DNA of 64,000 bases from Chrysopilus asiliformis (GCA_964034945.1 OZ035960.1:83638148-83702147), one strand, 5' to 3'; shown: positions 1 to 11,811, counted from the first letter of the stretch. Made by a program: numbers and translations. The notes: generated by a model from the sequence alone, not told the origin.

Positions 1-100
1 TCGATACGGTCGACCATATCATGACTCATCAGTCAAAAACTGTTCATTGCCAGTGAGGGTTAAGCACAGAGGCCGAATTTTAGCTGGTAAACGAACTTTT

Positions 101-132
101 AATGGTTTTTTTTTTTTTTTTTTTTTTTTTTT
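101..132. repeat. Poly-T tract
   Basis: An almost pure run of about 30 T. It could be the A-tail of a retroposed sequence on the minus strand, but I see no recognisable body or target duplication beside it. The rest of 1-350 shows no gene. Confidence 0.8.
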
Positions 133-354
133 ATAGATCCAGCCAGAGCTTAGGGGAAGACCCTTTAATGCCGAAGCACAGCTCGGGATGGTTAAATGGT
201 TTGGAATATTTTGATTTCTGTCTTAGTTTTTTATATTATTAAATATAACTTTGCCGATAATGTAAGTTAATGAAGCTATAATTAATAATATCCTTTGGTT
301 TTATTACAATCCTTAACTATATTTTTGTGTGTGGTTAATAATTCAAAAAAAGTA

Positions 355-738
355 GTGTCGGGGCTAAAATTAACAAATCCATGGGGCAGGAATTAACAAT
401 ATAATGTCATAGACATAGAGTAAGAATTCTCATACTATGTTTTTATAGATACAAATTATGTACAAAAAAGCTTCCCTGAGACCTTTTTTTAGATAATAAT
501 AATTGTTTTTGTTTTTTAAAACGACTTAATTTTTTTTGTCAATTTATGTTCCTTGAAAAGGATATTTTTTTGGTTCATTTTATTAGTTTTTGTGATAATT
601 AATATATTTGAATTTAAAAGGATATATATTTTGTTTATTTTATAATTTTTGTGAAAAAAAAATCTTTTCTTTTAATTATTTCCATGTTAAAACTTATGTT
701 AATACTTACCCCACCGTTGTTAAAACTAGCCCCGTGAC
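355..738. mobile_element. Inverted-repeat element, MITE-like, with a terminal hairpin
   Basis: The left end GTGTCGGGGCTAAAATTAAC is matched in inverse orientation at the right end, and a second block (CCATGGGGCAGGAATTAAC) also has an inverted partner near 695-715. A tight hairpin with stem GTTAAAACTAGCCCC lies at 719-754. There is no coding capacity. The family is not recognised and no target duplication was resolved. Confidence 0.5.
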
Positions 739-942
739 CGGGGTTAGTTTTAACAGATGACATTTTTTCATAAAAATGATTTTTTTCATATAGTGACTAC
801 CTGGTTGAAACTTTTTTTATTTCTTATGATACCTGAAGACCTACAGTATGACTAGATATAAACACAATATCAAAAATATTACTTGTTAAAAAAATATGAC
901 CCAATTTCCAAATTTTGTTAATACAGGTCCCGGCTTCCCCTA

Positions 943-1140
943 CAGGAAAAAAAGCCTTTTCTATTTTTTTTTGGTATATTTGGAAAGAAAATTTCTGGAA
1001 CGACATTTCCCGCCCAAAAAACGACTTTTCCACTTCAATTTTTGTGGACCCATTAGATTCTTAAATTGTAGGACAGATCTGACCTATTACCAAAATTCCG
1101 TGAGTGGATATTTTTTTTTCAGAAAAGACTATTTTTTCTG
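943..1140. mobile_element. TA-flanked MITE, family E, diverged copy
   Basis: The termini read TA-CAGGAAAAAAAG ... TTTTTTCTG-TA, the pattern of pogo/Tc1-type non-autonomous elements (CAG ends, TA target). The interior matches the copy at 9812-10031: both hold a CACTTCAATTTTTGTGGAC-like block followed by a TTAGATC-like block. Apparent open frames across it are not coding. Confidence 0.6.
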
Positions 1141-1374
1141 TACTCTAAACTTTCAGGTGCAAAAAGTGATTCATTTTTCATACTATATTTGAGGCTATCA
1201 GAGCAAGAGTGGCCTAACCCACATGTCGAAATCGTGGGTTTTTTTGTGTTTGAATCACTATCGCGAGTGAGTTTTTAGATAAAATTGTTTGGATGCACAA
1301 AAGAACATTTCAACATTGAGTAATAAAGTCCACAGAATGTTTTTTTTTTCAAAAATTTACAGTCAATAATAGTA

Positions 1375-2308
1375 AAGGGTGGTTAAATTTTAAGGGCCGA
1401 TGTTGAATGTGAACCACACCTAAACGTCAAGTTTTTTTCTGCATTTCATTTGACATTTCTCAATTTCAGACTAACTCAATTTGAACCATGGAAAGATACA
1501 CAATCGAGCAACGCGGTAAAGTTATTCAGGCTTATTATGAAAATGGGCGTTCAAATCAAAATGCATATCGTGCCGATGATGCCGCCAGCCCATAAACCGC
1601 ACCAAACAGTCACTCTTTGTGGGTGCATTGGTTTTTCGACAATCACTCTTGGATTATCATTCGCCCAAATGCGGCTGTTCTGCTTATTGACGAATCCACT
1701 GAGGTGAAAATGTGCCTCATCACTGAAGATGATTTTCTTCGAAAATTGATCATCCACTGTTGCCATTTCTTGCCACCATTCTGACCATTGACGACGCTTG
1801 AAATGGTCAAGAGGCTTTAGTTCTTGAGTCAATTGCACCTTGTAAGCGTGTAAATGCAAGTCTTTATGCATAATGTTCATCAACGACGAGCGTGGGAGGT
1901 GCAATTGTTGGGCACGACGACGAGTTGAGGTTGACGGCTCTTCAGCCACACTATCGCGAACAGCAGCAATATTTTCTGCAGTACGAGCTGTACGAGCATG
2001 CACTGGTGTTTTCACATCTCCTACAGACCCGGTTTGCTCAAATTTTTGCACGATTTTTCCGATTGTACGCACATTTGGACGATTAAATTGACCGAAAAAA
2101 TCACGAAGTGCACGATATGCATTTTGATTTGAACGCCCATTTTCATAATAAGCCTGAATAACTTTAACGCGTTGCTCGATTGTGTATCTTTCCATGGTTC
2201 AAATTGAGTTAGTCTGAAATTGAGAAATGTCAAATGAAATGCAGAAAAAAACTTGACGTTTAGGTGTGGTTCACATTCAACATCGGCCCTTAAAATTTAA
2301 CCACCCTT
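1375..2308 (-). mobile_element. Foldback derivative of a Tc1/mariner element
   Basis: The element has TA on both sides and ends AAGGGTGGTTAAATTTTAAG in inverted orientation. The inverted arms are 199 bp (1375-1573 and 2110-2308), far longer than the terminal repeat alone: each holds the 5' terminus, the leader and the first ~30 codons of the transposase, nearly identical. The element is therefore two 5' ends facing each other, with the 3' half of the transposase and the true 3' terminus replaced. It cannot encode a full enzyme but keeps two usable ends. Confidence 0.88.
1580..2195 (-). pseudogene. Tc1/mariner-superfamily transposase, 3'-truncated
   Basis: About 205 codons stay open from an ATG at 2195 (MERYTIEQR). 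The N-terminal helix-turn-helix region (residues ~1-110) is followed by the start of the DDE domain: FSDEAHF with the first catalytic Asp near residue 160, then GFVNKQNSRIW and VTVWCGLWAGGIIG. The frame breaks exactly there and joins an inverted copy of its own 5' end, so the second and third catalytic acidic residues are missing. Related relics at 29104-29345 and 42923-43525 carry the parts lost here. Encoded product would be inactive as a transposase, though the DNA-binding part could still bind ends. Confidence 0.85.
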
Positions 2309-2376
2309 TACAAAAGTAGAAAAGCTACAAAAACTCGATTATGTGGCTTGGACCACTTTTGCTCTCAACGCCTCAT

Positions 2377-2620
2377 TTATTCTGTGAGAATGTGACTTTT
2401 TTTTTAATATGAAGTACCTCTCCGATTGGTTTTTTATGTTTTGTAGATAACGGATTAAGGAATTTTGGGGAAAAAATGGTAGTGGTACGGAGCCGTTAAG
2501 TTACCGTTAAAAATTTTTTTAAAACAAAAAATATGTTTTTTTTAACGGTCCCTACACATAATTTCTTTTCTATATATTTTTTTTGAAAATCAGGCTTTTC
2601 AACGAACAGATCAAGATTCT
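2377..2620 (+). repeat. Diverged relic of the giant palindrome's arm
   Basis: The blocks GAAGTACCTCTCCGATTG, a short T-rich piece, GGATTAAGGA and CCGTTAAGTTACCGTTA occur in the same order as in the right arm of the palindrome at about 23795-24020. Base differences and indels are many, so this is an old independent copy of the same element's terminal region, without its partner arm or loop. Confidence 0.7.
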
Positions 2621-2734
2621 AAAAATCATTTGCTAGATTTTATGTTATGTAAATAATTCCATAATTATATTAGAAGTTCTCAACAAAATGTTATATTATT
2701 TTTGTGAATCTTTTCACATCTAAAATTCCCCTTG

Positions 2735-3345
2735 TTATACTCTATATGAGAATCATTCAGAAGTATATTAGATTTAGTATATCGTTTGTAACGCATAGAA
2801 CCAATCGTCGGACATAAAAATAAACTACACCAGGGTGTTTGGGATGACAAAATATTTTGATTTCCATTCACTTATCTGTCTGTCCGTCTGGGGTGAAGAC
2901 CCTAGCTTCCGAAAGAATTTTTCTTGAATGGGCAAAATTGAACCATTCCTTCCCCCTCCCCCATACAAACGAAATAGTTTTTTGCAATTTTCTCGTAAAC
3001 GGTGAGACACATTGAAAAATTTATGAAAGTAAAATGTGTATAAAAGAGGATTTTACATAGCTCATCCATATATCAAAATCCAGTTGGACTACTTCCTCCC
3101 CTACACAAATGAAATAGTTTTTTGCAATTTCCCCGAAAACGGTGCATCGTATCAAAAAATTTATGAAGACGAAATGTGCTTAGAATATGATTTTACATAA
3201 CGGTTCAATATATCAAAATCCAATCGGACCCCTCCTTCACCCCTCTCTCATACAAATGAATTTTTTTTTCAAATAAAAATTTTGTCTGTCCTCATGAGTA
3301 CTAGACTATTGGCCCTTGACAATTTCAGCTCTTCTTATGTTTTTT
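2735..3345 (+). mobile_element. DINE-1-like repeat, family B
   Basis: It begins TATACTCTATATGAGAATC, then TTTGTAACGCAT, a TCGGACATAAAAAT block, GGATGACAAAAT and a (GTCT/GTCC) tract, followed by several repeats of CGAAAACGGTG...AAATTTATGAA. This order (short hairpin end, GTTTGTAACGC, GTCCGTCTG tract) is that of DINE-1/INE-1 repeats of Drosophila, which are treated as non-autonomous Helitron/helentron elements. Other B copies lie at 8905, 28330, 30670 and 51690. Coding frames across it are chance. Confidence 0.7.
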
Positions 3346-4648
3346 AATCAGAACATCAACATTTTTTTACCTGCATGACTCTTTTTTTTGCTATTGTTCT
3401 AAACTGAAAAGTTTGTAAACCTTTTGTAATTGGTTCCTTTTTTTTGAAAGTTTACGCGCAAGGAAAAAAAGTAAATTTGACCATTTTAAAATCGGGAATC
3501 AGCAATACAGCCGAAATTGTTAATTTAACCACAAAATGGTAAATTTATACATATGTTAGTAAGAAAGAATAGTCCAAAAGTTTGTTCTCCCATTCAATGG
3601 GTTCTTTTTTTGTGTAAGCAAAAAATCTTGACAACATTTTTATTGTACAGTTTATTTCAAACATATAAAATCAAAATAATATCGATGCTGGCCACAACTT
3701 CGCTTATCCAATTTTCGACGAGATTCTTTTGTATGATGCACTTTAGCTTCTGAATTGTTTTAGCTTACTGACTGAGTTTTGGTATAATCTTATAGAAAAA
3801 AGGCTAAAGTTCTCAAATCATGTGATCTTGGCGATCAATCATTAATTTAGCGAAATAAGTTAAGTTCACAACTATTTCGCTAAACTAAGTATTCAGCAGA
3901 TAAAGTATTGGAAAAACTAATTTTGGTGATTTATTTCAGCTCACAAAAAATCGGTTATCATCACATCCCCCATAACTTCGTCCTAGCTATTGACTGATCT
4001 TCGCCGCCTTCGAGAATCCATAGTCCACGATTACTTATGAATTATCACTTAGTATTTATATCTCGAATATTTCTAAAACTGAAGAATTATTTTAAGATGA
4101 TAGAATCTAAAACTGAACATCTCATTTGGACAACCCTTTTTAAGTCTTGCTACTATTGGTCCCAAAATACCATTTATTTCTAGTTATCAAGTGAGTTCAA
4201 CATAAGTTTTTCACCTGCTCATTAAAAATGTTTTTTTAGAAGAACCACGCGCATACTTGTTATATCTAAGGTAAATCCTCAGCTGTTATATGCGAGCAGC
4301 TCCAAAATTAGATAATCTCTCCTAACAAGTCCTTAACTCTTTTGTGCATTCTCTACAATCTTTCTGTTGATTTCATGTTATGATAGTTCCCAAAGGTAGC
4401 CCCGAATCATAACGCTAAAAGTGAAATAAAAAAGTTATAATGGATTCATCCAAGTGAGGAAAAACAGCAGATGGCACACGACAGGAATCAGAAATTTTTC
4501 ATGCTTGATTCTTTGTTCCATCAATTCATAGTTTGAAAAAGAACACACTGCTCACTTTTGTTGGGACTGTACTAAGGGGTTTTATAGCAGCAATAGGAAA
4601 AAGGCAATTTGGTTGTAGGTTGGTTAAGAATTAGAATCTTTTTATACC
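3346..4648. other. No recognisable gene or element
   Basis: AT-rich sequence with poly-T/A runs. I found no convincing coding frame, splice-linked exons, terminal repeats or tandem array. Short open frames use ordinary intergenic composition. Confidence 0.5.
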
Positions 4649-5085
4649 CGTATGGTGAAACCAAAGGGTATATTAACTTTGCCTTACCGTTTGTAACGCC
4701 AAGATCCCGTCATCACACACAAAAATGAATTACACCAATGTGTTAAGAATGATAAAAATAATTAATTTCTGCATGTCCGTCCGTCTGTCCGTCTGTCCGT
4801 CTGTGACGCAGATTGCGCGCGCACGAATTGAGCTAGAGACTTGAAATTTTACGCAGATTCGTTTTTCGTAATATGCAAGGCTAAGTTGCAAGAACAAAAG
4901 TTATTTAGGATATGATTGTACATAAAACTCCCATACATCAAAATCCGATTGGAATAAATTTTATTGAAAAGTTTGACTTCAAAGTGGAATTTTGATACAA
5001 CTGTCCGCCGTTCACTTAAACTTCGAACAATGCCATATCACCATACGGATTTTCAATAATTGCCAGATTGGCAATTATAGATCTT
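4649..5085 (+). mobile_element. DINE-1-like repeat, family A
   Basis: The 5' end reads TTTATACCCGTATGGTGAAA followed by AAAGGGTATATTA, which folds into a hairpin (TATACCC/GGGTATA). Then come TTTGTAACGCC, a (GTCCGTCT) tract at about 4776-4802 and TGACGCAGATTGCGC. The 3' part ends CCATACGGATTTTC and the hairpin TTGCCAGATTGGCAA, then TTATAG. The same layout is inverted at 29634-30120 and 54268-54765. The 5' half is strongly like Drosophila DINE-1. Confidence 0.78.
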
Positions 5086-6429
5086 ATTATGTTTTAATTT
5101 CAAATTTTATTCAAATTTGATTCATTGAAAAAGGAAAGAATTAAAAAAACAGTAATTTTTTAAAACCTCCGTTTTTTAATACTTCTTTTTGCCCTATATC
5201 CTTGGACGATAATTATTCGCACGGAAAAATTAAAAAAATATTGAAAAATAATACAAATTTTATTAAAAATGTCGAACTTTCGAACTGGTATTAAAAGTTA
5301 GCCCCATAATTCTAACTGTGTGTGGTTACCCAGTTAAGCCTTTTGTTTAAATCAAGGGTTGTTTCGCCTTTTGTTTGCTTTTTTCATCTAATTGCGTTTC
5401 AATAACTTCAACTAGGTAGGAAAATATGGAAAAAAGCATTTTTTGTAAAGTCAGGATTAGGCTTTTTGCCATCATAAATGGCTGCCTAAAAATGACTTGC
5501 ATTTGCCCTTGTTTAAGTTTTCTTATGGCCACTGGAGCCACTGTTAACTTGTTGCATTATTTGCTTGATATTACCGTTGTTAACATAAATGCTTTTAAGG
5601 GTTTTAAGTGGTTTTTATTGTTTTGTATTAAGTTGGAAAGTGCACTTCGATGCTTATTGTTAAATAAGTGCAATTGTTGAAAATAATTTTTAATGACTAA
5701 TGGTGTTAAGAACTTGTACACTGAAGAGTAGCAAAAGAAATAAAAATAACAATCTTTTTTAATGTTTTTTTTAAATGTCCCAGTCATGAAAAGTTGAATT
5801 CAACTTAGGCGGAAAGTTTTCTAGTGTAAAATGTTGCTGTAAATTCGCTGTGAAAAAACTGCTGAGTCTTTAAGTACGCTAAAGGCACTTTTATAAAAAA
5901 TTTTAGTGTTAGTTTTTGTTCTATTGCCCATAATTGCAGATTTCTAATAGTTAATAATCTGTAATGACACTTCAATTATCAACTTTTAATGCATTCCTGT
6001 AAATGTATCATTAGATAAATAATTATAGATGCTACGAAAATTTAACCAGGAAATGCGTAAAAAAAATATTTTTTGGCAATTAATTCTTTTCATGGGAAAA
6101 ATTTCAAATGTTTGTTTGTTTCAAATATGCAGTAAGAAAGCGTCCGGGGAGACATCGTTAAACAGAACTTAGTCAAAAAAGGACAAAAATGAATAAAAAC
6201 ACTGTAAAATGTGATTATACTGATATGTTTTGTCACTATGCAATAAATTTATATACTTTTTTGGAGTTTTAATATTATCGGTATTCATGAAACCATATAA
6301 AATTACCGATCGCCTATTTTCCTATTTGTTTTGTGTTTGAGGAACCCAATATTTTATGAGGTGGTAAATTTGCACGGTTTACGAGCTTTCATGAATACCC
6401 ATATTATTTTTTAATCAGGCACTGTCTTG
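5086..6429. other. No recognisable gene or element
   Basis: AT-rich DNA with no family match, terminal repeat or tandem array that I could identify. The best open frames (around 5347-5787, both strands) have no domain and no splice partners. Confidence 0.5.
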
Positions 6430-6599
6430 TCAGTGTAAAAAATATACCTAATGTACAAAAGTGATTAGTAAATTCACCTACAATTTAGGCAGCTACAAAA
6501 AAAAAATAGATGAAAAATAGATTAGTAGCTAACTGTCTACTTTTGTCGATAGTTCATCTATTTTTTTGTATCTGGCTGAAAATCAACGTGAATTTACTA

Positions 6600-7525
6600 G
6601 AGCATTCAATCCCGGGTACCCGAAACCCGGGTACCCGGGAATCCCGGCCATTTTCTGGAACCGAAAACCGGGTTTGAATTGGGTAAAATTACCCGGTTTT
6701 CGGTGCTGAAAGCAAGCAATTTCTTACATGCTAAAATATCAAAATACTGTTCGTTCGCTGCTGAATATATACGAAATACATATTTGTAAGTACATATTTC
6801 TGTTAATAATAACTGTAAATTAACAGATTAATGCAAAATTAAGCCATCCGATTACATTTTCTTTACAAAGTCTCTTTAAAACAACGACAATATAATAGAT
6901 TTATATGCGCTCACAGAAAGTATTAAATTTCCTGTAAAGTTAAAATGGTTTTTTTTAGGCAGGGAACAACTATTATAATAGAATGGAAAATAAGACCTTT
7001 CCTCATTAACTTCCACTAGAGTAAGCACTACACTATAGAAATTGGTTTTGTTGTCTTACTTCCTCTTTCTGCTGTCATACCATAGTTTAACTAGTTTAAC
7101 TAGTTACAATCTTCCGCTGTCTTCCGCTGTCGGAAGATTGCATGTGTTGGTGGTGTATGAAAATGTGGCTAGGTTTTACATGTGTTGTGTTTTGTTGGTA
7201 ATTTACGCATAGAAAAGAAAGAAAAACCGCGTCCACGAGTATATCGGTTATCTTTACTCCAACGTAGGTACACGGAAAAATCCCTAGGTTTCCTAACTAG
7301 TTAAACTATGGTCATACACTCGATGAAAAAAAATCAAATATGATGTTTTCTTCTAATGCCACAGAGTTATTCAAAAAGTGAATTTTTTAACTGTAATTTC
7401 TTATTGGTAATTTCTTATTTTTTATGTACATTTTCAGCACCGGTTCCAGAACCGGGTACCCGGTTCTCGAAGATTCTAGCACCGAAACCCGGTTCCTTAA
7501 AATTGTCTCGGTGCTGAATGCTATA
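6600..7525. mobile_element. hAT-like non-autonomous element with an inner insertion
   Basis: The ends are inverted: GAGCATTCAATCCCGGG at the left, and GTGCTGAATGCTATA at the right. Both flanks carry GAATTTACTA (6590-6599 and 7526-7535), a direct repeat of ten bases that would include the usual 8-bp hAT duplication. Subterminal sequence is rich in short ACCCGG(G/T) repeats at both ends, typical of transposase-binding sites. Coding capacity is nil. The flanks themselves belong to an older inverted-repeat element (about 6430-7560), since GTGATTAGTAAATTC on the left is mirrored by GAATTTACTAATCAC on the right. Confidence 0.72.
7081..7311. mobile_element. Small MITE nested in the hAT element
   Basis: Termini CATAGTTTAACTAGTT and AACTAGTTAAACTATGG are inverted. 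TCATAC flanks both sides (7075-7080 and 7312-7317) as the apparent target duplication. Near the left end the motif CTTCCGCTGT is doubled and pairs with CGGAAGATTG. Family not identified. Confidence 0.72.
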
Positions 7526-7561
7526 GAATTTACTAATCACTTTTTTTTGTGTACCTATGTT

Positions 7562-8904
7562 TAACTTAATTTTTTGCAATTTCCTGCAATTTGATTGGTT
7601 TAATACCAATACGTACGTTTAACAAATAACTGAATATATTTATATTAAGCGAAATCTGTTTATAGTGAAATCAATTCAAAGTATTAGATTGAAATCTCAT
7701 TTGAGATTTGAATATTAAAGGGAATGCTCCAGGCAAGGGTGTAAAAGACATTTTTCTTTTCTTGCATAAGACATATGGCCATGAACTTTAGCAGACGAAT
7801 TTAACAAATTCCCAACCAAAGAATTGGATTTTCACATAAAATAAACTCTTGAATAGCATCAACTAACAAAACTATTTCCTTTTAAAGAGTATTCAAAAAT
7901 AATTCGAAAACAACATGAAAAGCAAGTTAAGTTGTTTAGGGACAAGAGCCAAAAATACTTCAGCATAGCATAAAAAAATATACTGAGTCCATTGCTACTG
8001 TAAAGATGTTTTATGAGATTTCAAGAAGTGCATCTCATATGCCTTTGGATTCTGTGCGAAACTGAGATGCAAGTACAGACGAGTTTTCGATTCAATGTTT
8101 AACATGCGTTTCTATCGTGAGTTCTCTTTCGGCGCATATGCTTGTTTATTTTCCTCTGTTATAGAGGGAAAGTATGGTATTCTTGACAAAAAACCGACTC
8201 GAGAACGTGGCCAGATCAGTTGATCAAAACGAAATCCGTTTCAGGCACTCGATCTGTCCATTTTACGTATCTTAAATAACTCGAGAACGTGTTGAGCCAC
8301 GACTTGAAATTTTTTGTAAACAAATTTAACAATAATCATAGTTTTCTATCAACTTGTAGAAAAGTAGAATACTTTTTTTTTTTAAATAGTTTTTGAAAGT
8401 TTGTTGAAAATTTTGCGCATTTGGGAAAAAATGAATATAACAAAACTTAAAGGATATAAAGTTTTCTGTATTTTTTCCTTTAACAGTTTTTACGTATCTT
8501 TCATGGTTTGGAAACTAGACACTTTTGAGAAAAAAAGCTTAGAACCAAATTCAATGAAAGTAAAATTTCCTAAATATGTATCTTTAAAAGTTTTTGAGAT
8601 ATTTGAAAAATTATTATCTTTTACCAATTTTTTGCGAAATTAAATATTGCAGAGGAAAGTTTTGCGTTGATCACAACTGATAATTTAATGTTGTCTAAGT
8701 GTTGCCATATTATTGAATTTGTAACGACATTGGAATTTTAATGGCAGAAAAGGGAACAACACCGATCAACATCACATTCTGATCGTTATTATTCTTGTAA
8801 GAATTGTACAGGTGATAAGTTGAATAGATTGATAGGTGCCCCAAAAGAGAGGGATGCGATTGGCTGCAGAGTAACAGATAGCTGAATCACGCTTACATAT
8901 GTTT
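7562..8904. other. No recognisable gene or element
   Basis: AT-rich sequence. An 80-codon open frame at 8401-8643 has low-complexity composition and no recognisable domain, so I do not call a gene. Confidence 0.45.
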
Positions 8905-9340
8905 ATACTCTATATGAGGATCATATGGTCGGACATAAAAATCGTCGGACATAAAAATGAATTACACTAGGGTCCGTCTGTCCATCCTTCCGTGAACGCC
9001 ATAACTTTCCAAAGGATTGAGCTGGAGACTTGAAATGTTGTACAGTTGCGTTTCTCGGAAATTGAAAGGCTAAGGTCTTGAACAGGTACAATCGGATTTT
9101 TTATACAATCGGATTTTAAATGAAATAGGTTTTTTTCGCGATTTTCTCGAAAACGGTATATCTTATCGACAAATTTATGAAGATGAAATGTGTTTAGAAT
9201 ATGAATTTACATAATCGTCGGTCAACAAAATTGAATCGGACTGCTCTTCCCCCCTCTTCGATACAAATAGATTTTTTAAATTAAATTTATTTTTCTGTCA
9301 AATACTCTATTATTGACGATTGGCAGTTGTATTTTTTCGT
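8905..9340 (+). mobile_element. DINE-1-like repeat, family B
   Basis: It starts ATACTCTATATGAGGATCAT and includes the GTCGGACATAAAAAT block (doubled here), GAATTACACTAGGG, a GTCCGTCTG tract, then CGAAAACGGTATATC and AAATTTATGAAGATG. It ends near TACTCTATTATTGACGATTGG, the same 3' region as the other B copies. Confidence 0.68.
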
Positions 9341-9389
9341 ATGTTTCATACTATTGTAATTGGAACTGAAATTGCTTGACTTTTCTTAA

Positions 9390-9600
9390 CCCTTAATTTA
9401 TGAGGTGAAAATCATATGCGTAAATGATGAGGCGGTTTCCAATGGACTTGTTCTAATCACATACCAAATCCGTGCTTTTAACTCGGCATGCAACACCATA
9501 CTGTATGAAGGTACTGAAGATTTTCAGCACAGTAAACATGAGAGATAGAAACGAGAGAAAAGTCAATGTGGGTCCACTGAACCCACCTCATCAATTAAAG
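9390..9600. mobile_element. TTAA-flanked MITE (piggyBac-like)
   Basis: TTAA sits on each side (9386-9389 and 9601-9604). The ends CCCTTAATTTATGAGGTG and CACCTCATCAATTAAAG are inverted with a few mismatches. An internal hairpin GTGGGT...ACCCAC lies near the right end. TTAA duplication is the hallmark of piggyBac-superfamily integration. No coding sequence. Confidence 0.75.
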
Positions 9601-9811
9601 TTAATTTGGTTGCATGTAGAAAATTTAGTTAACTTTTTTGGAGACTCCTAAATCCTTATAACAAATACTTTGAGCCGCAAGATTTCCAGGTACCTAGTTA
9701 CGGTACTGGATATATCATACCGAAATTTACCGTCGACCGGTTGTTAATTATCACGGTTTAAATATTAAAAAAAAACACTCTCCCGCAAAAGTAATTACTC
9801 GCTTTCTAGTA

Positions 9812-10031
9812 CAGAAAAAATTGTCCAAAAAGGCGTTTTAAAAAAAAATCCTCCCCACACGAAATTTTGGTTCGAGAGTCGTTTAGTACCTTGTTTTGTA
9901 ATTTGTTTTAATCGAGTTAAAACCACTTTCCGCCACTCCAATTTTTATGGACTCTTTAGATCAAATGTAACCTCTAAACTAAATTTCGTGTGTGGAGGAT
10001 TTTTTGTTTAGGAAAACACCTATTTTTCCTG
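9812..10031. mobile_element. TA-flanked MITE, family E
   Basis: Ends TA-CAGAAAAAATTG and TTTTTCCTG-TA. Inner inverted blocks CCTCCCCACACGAAATTT and AAATTTCGTGTGTGGAGG strengthen the pairing. Related to the older copy at 943-1140. Confidence 0.72.
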
Positions 10032-10166
10032 TACTATTCCTGTACTAGTTTTTTCTGTCCGACCAAAAGAACTAGTCAGTTTGTTATTAAATAAACAGAA
10101 CTGGTCCTGTTTGTTGATTATGTTTATTTAGACGTTTAAATTTTTTCCATTATGTTGGGGAGATAA

Positions 10167-10661
10167 TCAGCCCTATTCCCGTAACCGGCGGGTCGTGTAC
10201 GCCGCGGGATTTGGCGGTTCCCGCAGAAAATTTGCATTCTGCTAAATGCAATTGTCCCGGCGTGTGCCGTGGTGCTGAAAACGTTTTACTTTCGGTATTA
10301 CACTAAACGCACCCGCGAATGTTTTGACTTTTCCATACATTTATTTCCCGGGAGTAAATCGTTGCGGGACCAATCAATTAAATAGAAAGTTTGAATAAAA
10401 ATGTGAATTTTATTTATACATTCAATGAATTTTAACTAAATATAAGTGTTGAAGGTCAGGAAAAACTAACTAGACGCAGTACAATCATTTAATTGAACAA
10501 ATAAAACTTCATGCGTATCAAATCAGAAAAACTGTCAAAATAGTCAGCGCGGGGCTGAATAAAATGCGTTTCTACGTCTACTAGAATAAGAAAATTTCAT
10601 TCGATCGAGATAAAACTTGCGTGGCGTATACACGTCCCGCCGGTTAAGGGAATAGGGCTGA
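10167..10661. mobile_element. Inverted-repeat MITE, family F
   Basis: The ends TCAGCCCTATTCCCGTAACC and GGTTAAGGGAATAGGGCTGA are inverted, and the match continues inward through CGGCGGG. Length is 495 bp with no coding capacity. No clean target duplication, so the superfamily is unassigned. Confidence 0.7.
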
Positions 10662-10669
10662 ATATCAGT

Positions 10670-11735
10670 CAAGTGGCCTCCACCAGAGTTGATACTTATT
10701 CAGGCTCGTTTCACTGCATTTTCCATCAACATCTGGCGATAAATTCTCCGCTTCTAGTCGGATTTTCTCCTTCGGGACCGTACAGGTTTGTGGCTCGTCA
10801 GTATATACCCGTGACGTCAAAAAACTCAGAAAAAAAGTCAGGAACGGTCAAATTGAGCGATTTTGTGGGCCAATTTAAATCGCCAAAAAGAGAGATTAAG
10901 CAGCTGGGAATCGCTTGCTTCAAAAGGTCCACTGTCGCTGGTGCTGTATGAGATCCATGGTATGGCTATGTGTGTTCTGCTTGTATTTAAATGTCAAAAA
11001 CCTGAATTTATTCTCTCATAAAACTTTGATTTCAATAAATCGATGTAAATTTGGGAACAAATATACGTTGATGATCTTTCTGTATCGGTCACCATTGACT
11101 GTATCGCACCTGCTTAATTTTTAAGGAAATAGGGCTTAATGATGCTACCAGCGTACAACCCATACCATACGATACATCTTTCTGAATGTAATGGTGTTTG
11201 AAGAGTCTCTAACGGATCGTTTTCACTCCAACTACGGCAATTATACTTATTGACGTATCCGTTGGGGCAAAAGTGAGCCTAATTTTACAATTGGTTTGGA
11301 GCCTATTCAGCGCAGGTTCGACGCTTACGATAATCCAACGACTCCAATTCTTACACCAATTGAATCTTGCATGGGATTCGGCCAAGATCCTTTCGCAAAA
11401 TCTTCTAATTTGTGAACGGCGAAATCCCAAGCTTCTATGCACGCCTGCGAACTGATAAATTTGGGTCTTCATTAACACTGGCCTCAACTGCGGCTATATT
11501 TTCTTCGGAACGCACGGATCTCATCCTTGTTATTGGCCTTATTTTATGTAGCATTAAAATTGTGCGAAATCTATCCACAAAATGGCGAATAGCAGGCTCA
11601 GATGGGCGATTATTCGGTCCATAAGATTGACGAAGTGCTCGATAAATGTTTGTAACTGAACATGATTTCGGAAATAATATTCCACGATTTGGTAACGTTA
11701 TTGTGGTGTAAATTTATCCATGATGAATTGTTAGA
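10670..11735 (-). pseudogene. Decayed Tc1/mariner-superfamily transposase
   Basis: Reading the minus strand from an ATG at about 11732 gives a mariner-type protein interrupted by many stops and frameshifts. Recognisable in order are YGPNNRPSEPAIRHFVDRF and VRSEENIAAVEASVNEDP in the N-terminal DNA-binding part (about 11640-11475), a YVNKQN-like remnant near 11250, TAPATVDLLKQ (about 10940) and FGDLNWPTKSLNLTVPDFF (about 10880), which sits where the third catalytic Asp is expected (SPDLTPLDFF in active relatives). The C-terminal tail reaches about 10670. This is a different, older lineage than the copies at 1375 and 42923. Terminal repeats not resolved. Confidence 0.8.
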
Positions 11736-11811
11736 TTTTACTGATACAAAAAAAAATGGTAATTAAAAAAATGACTAGTTCGACAGTAATTTTTATTGGA
11801 AACTCGGCACC

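Noticed and set aside
10673..10951. 92-codon plus-strand frame
   Set aside because: Antisense to the decayed mariner C-terminal region, which reads FGDLNWP on the other strand.
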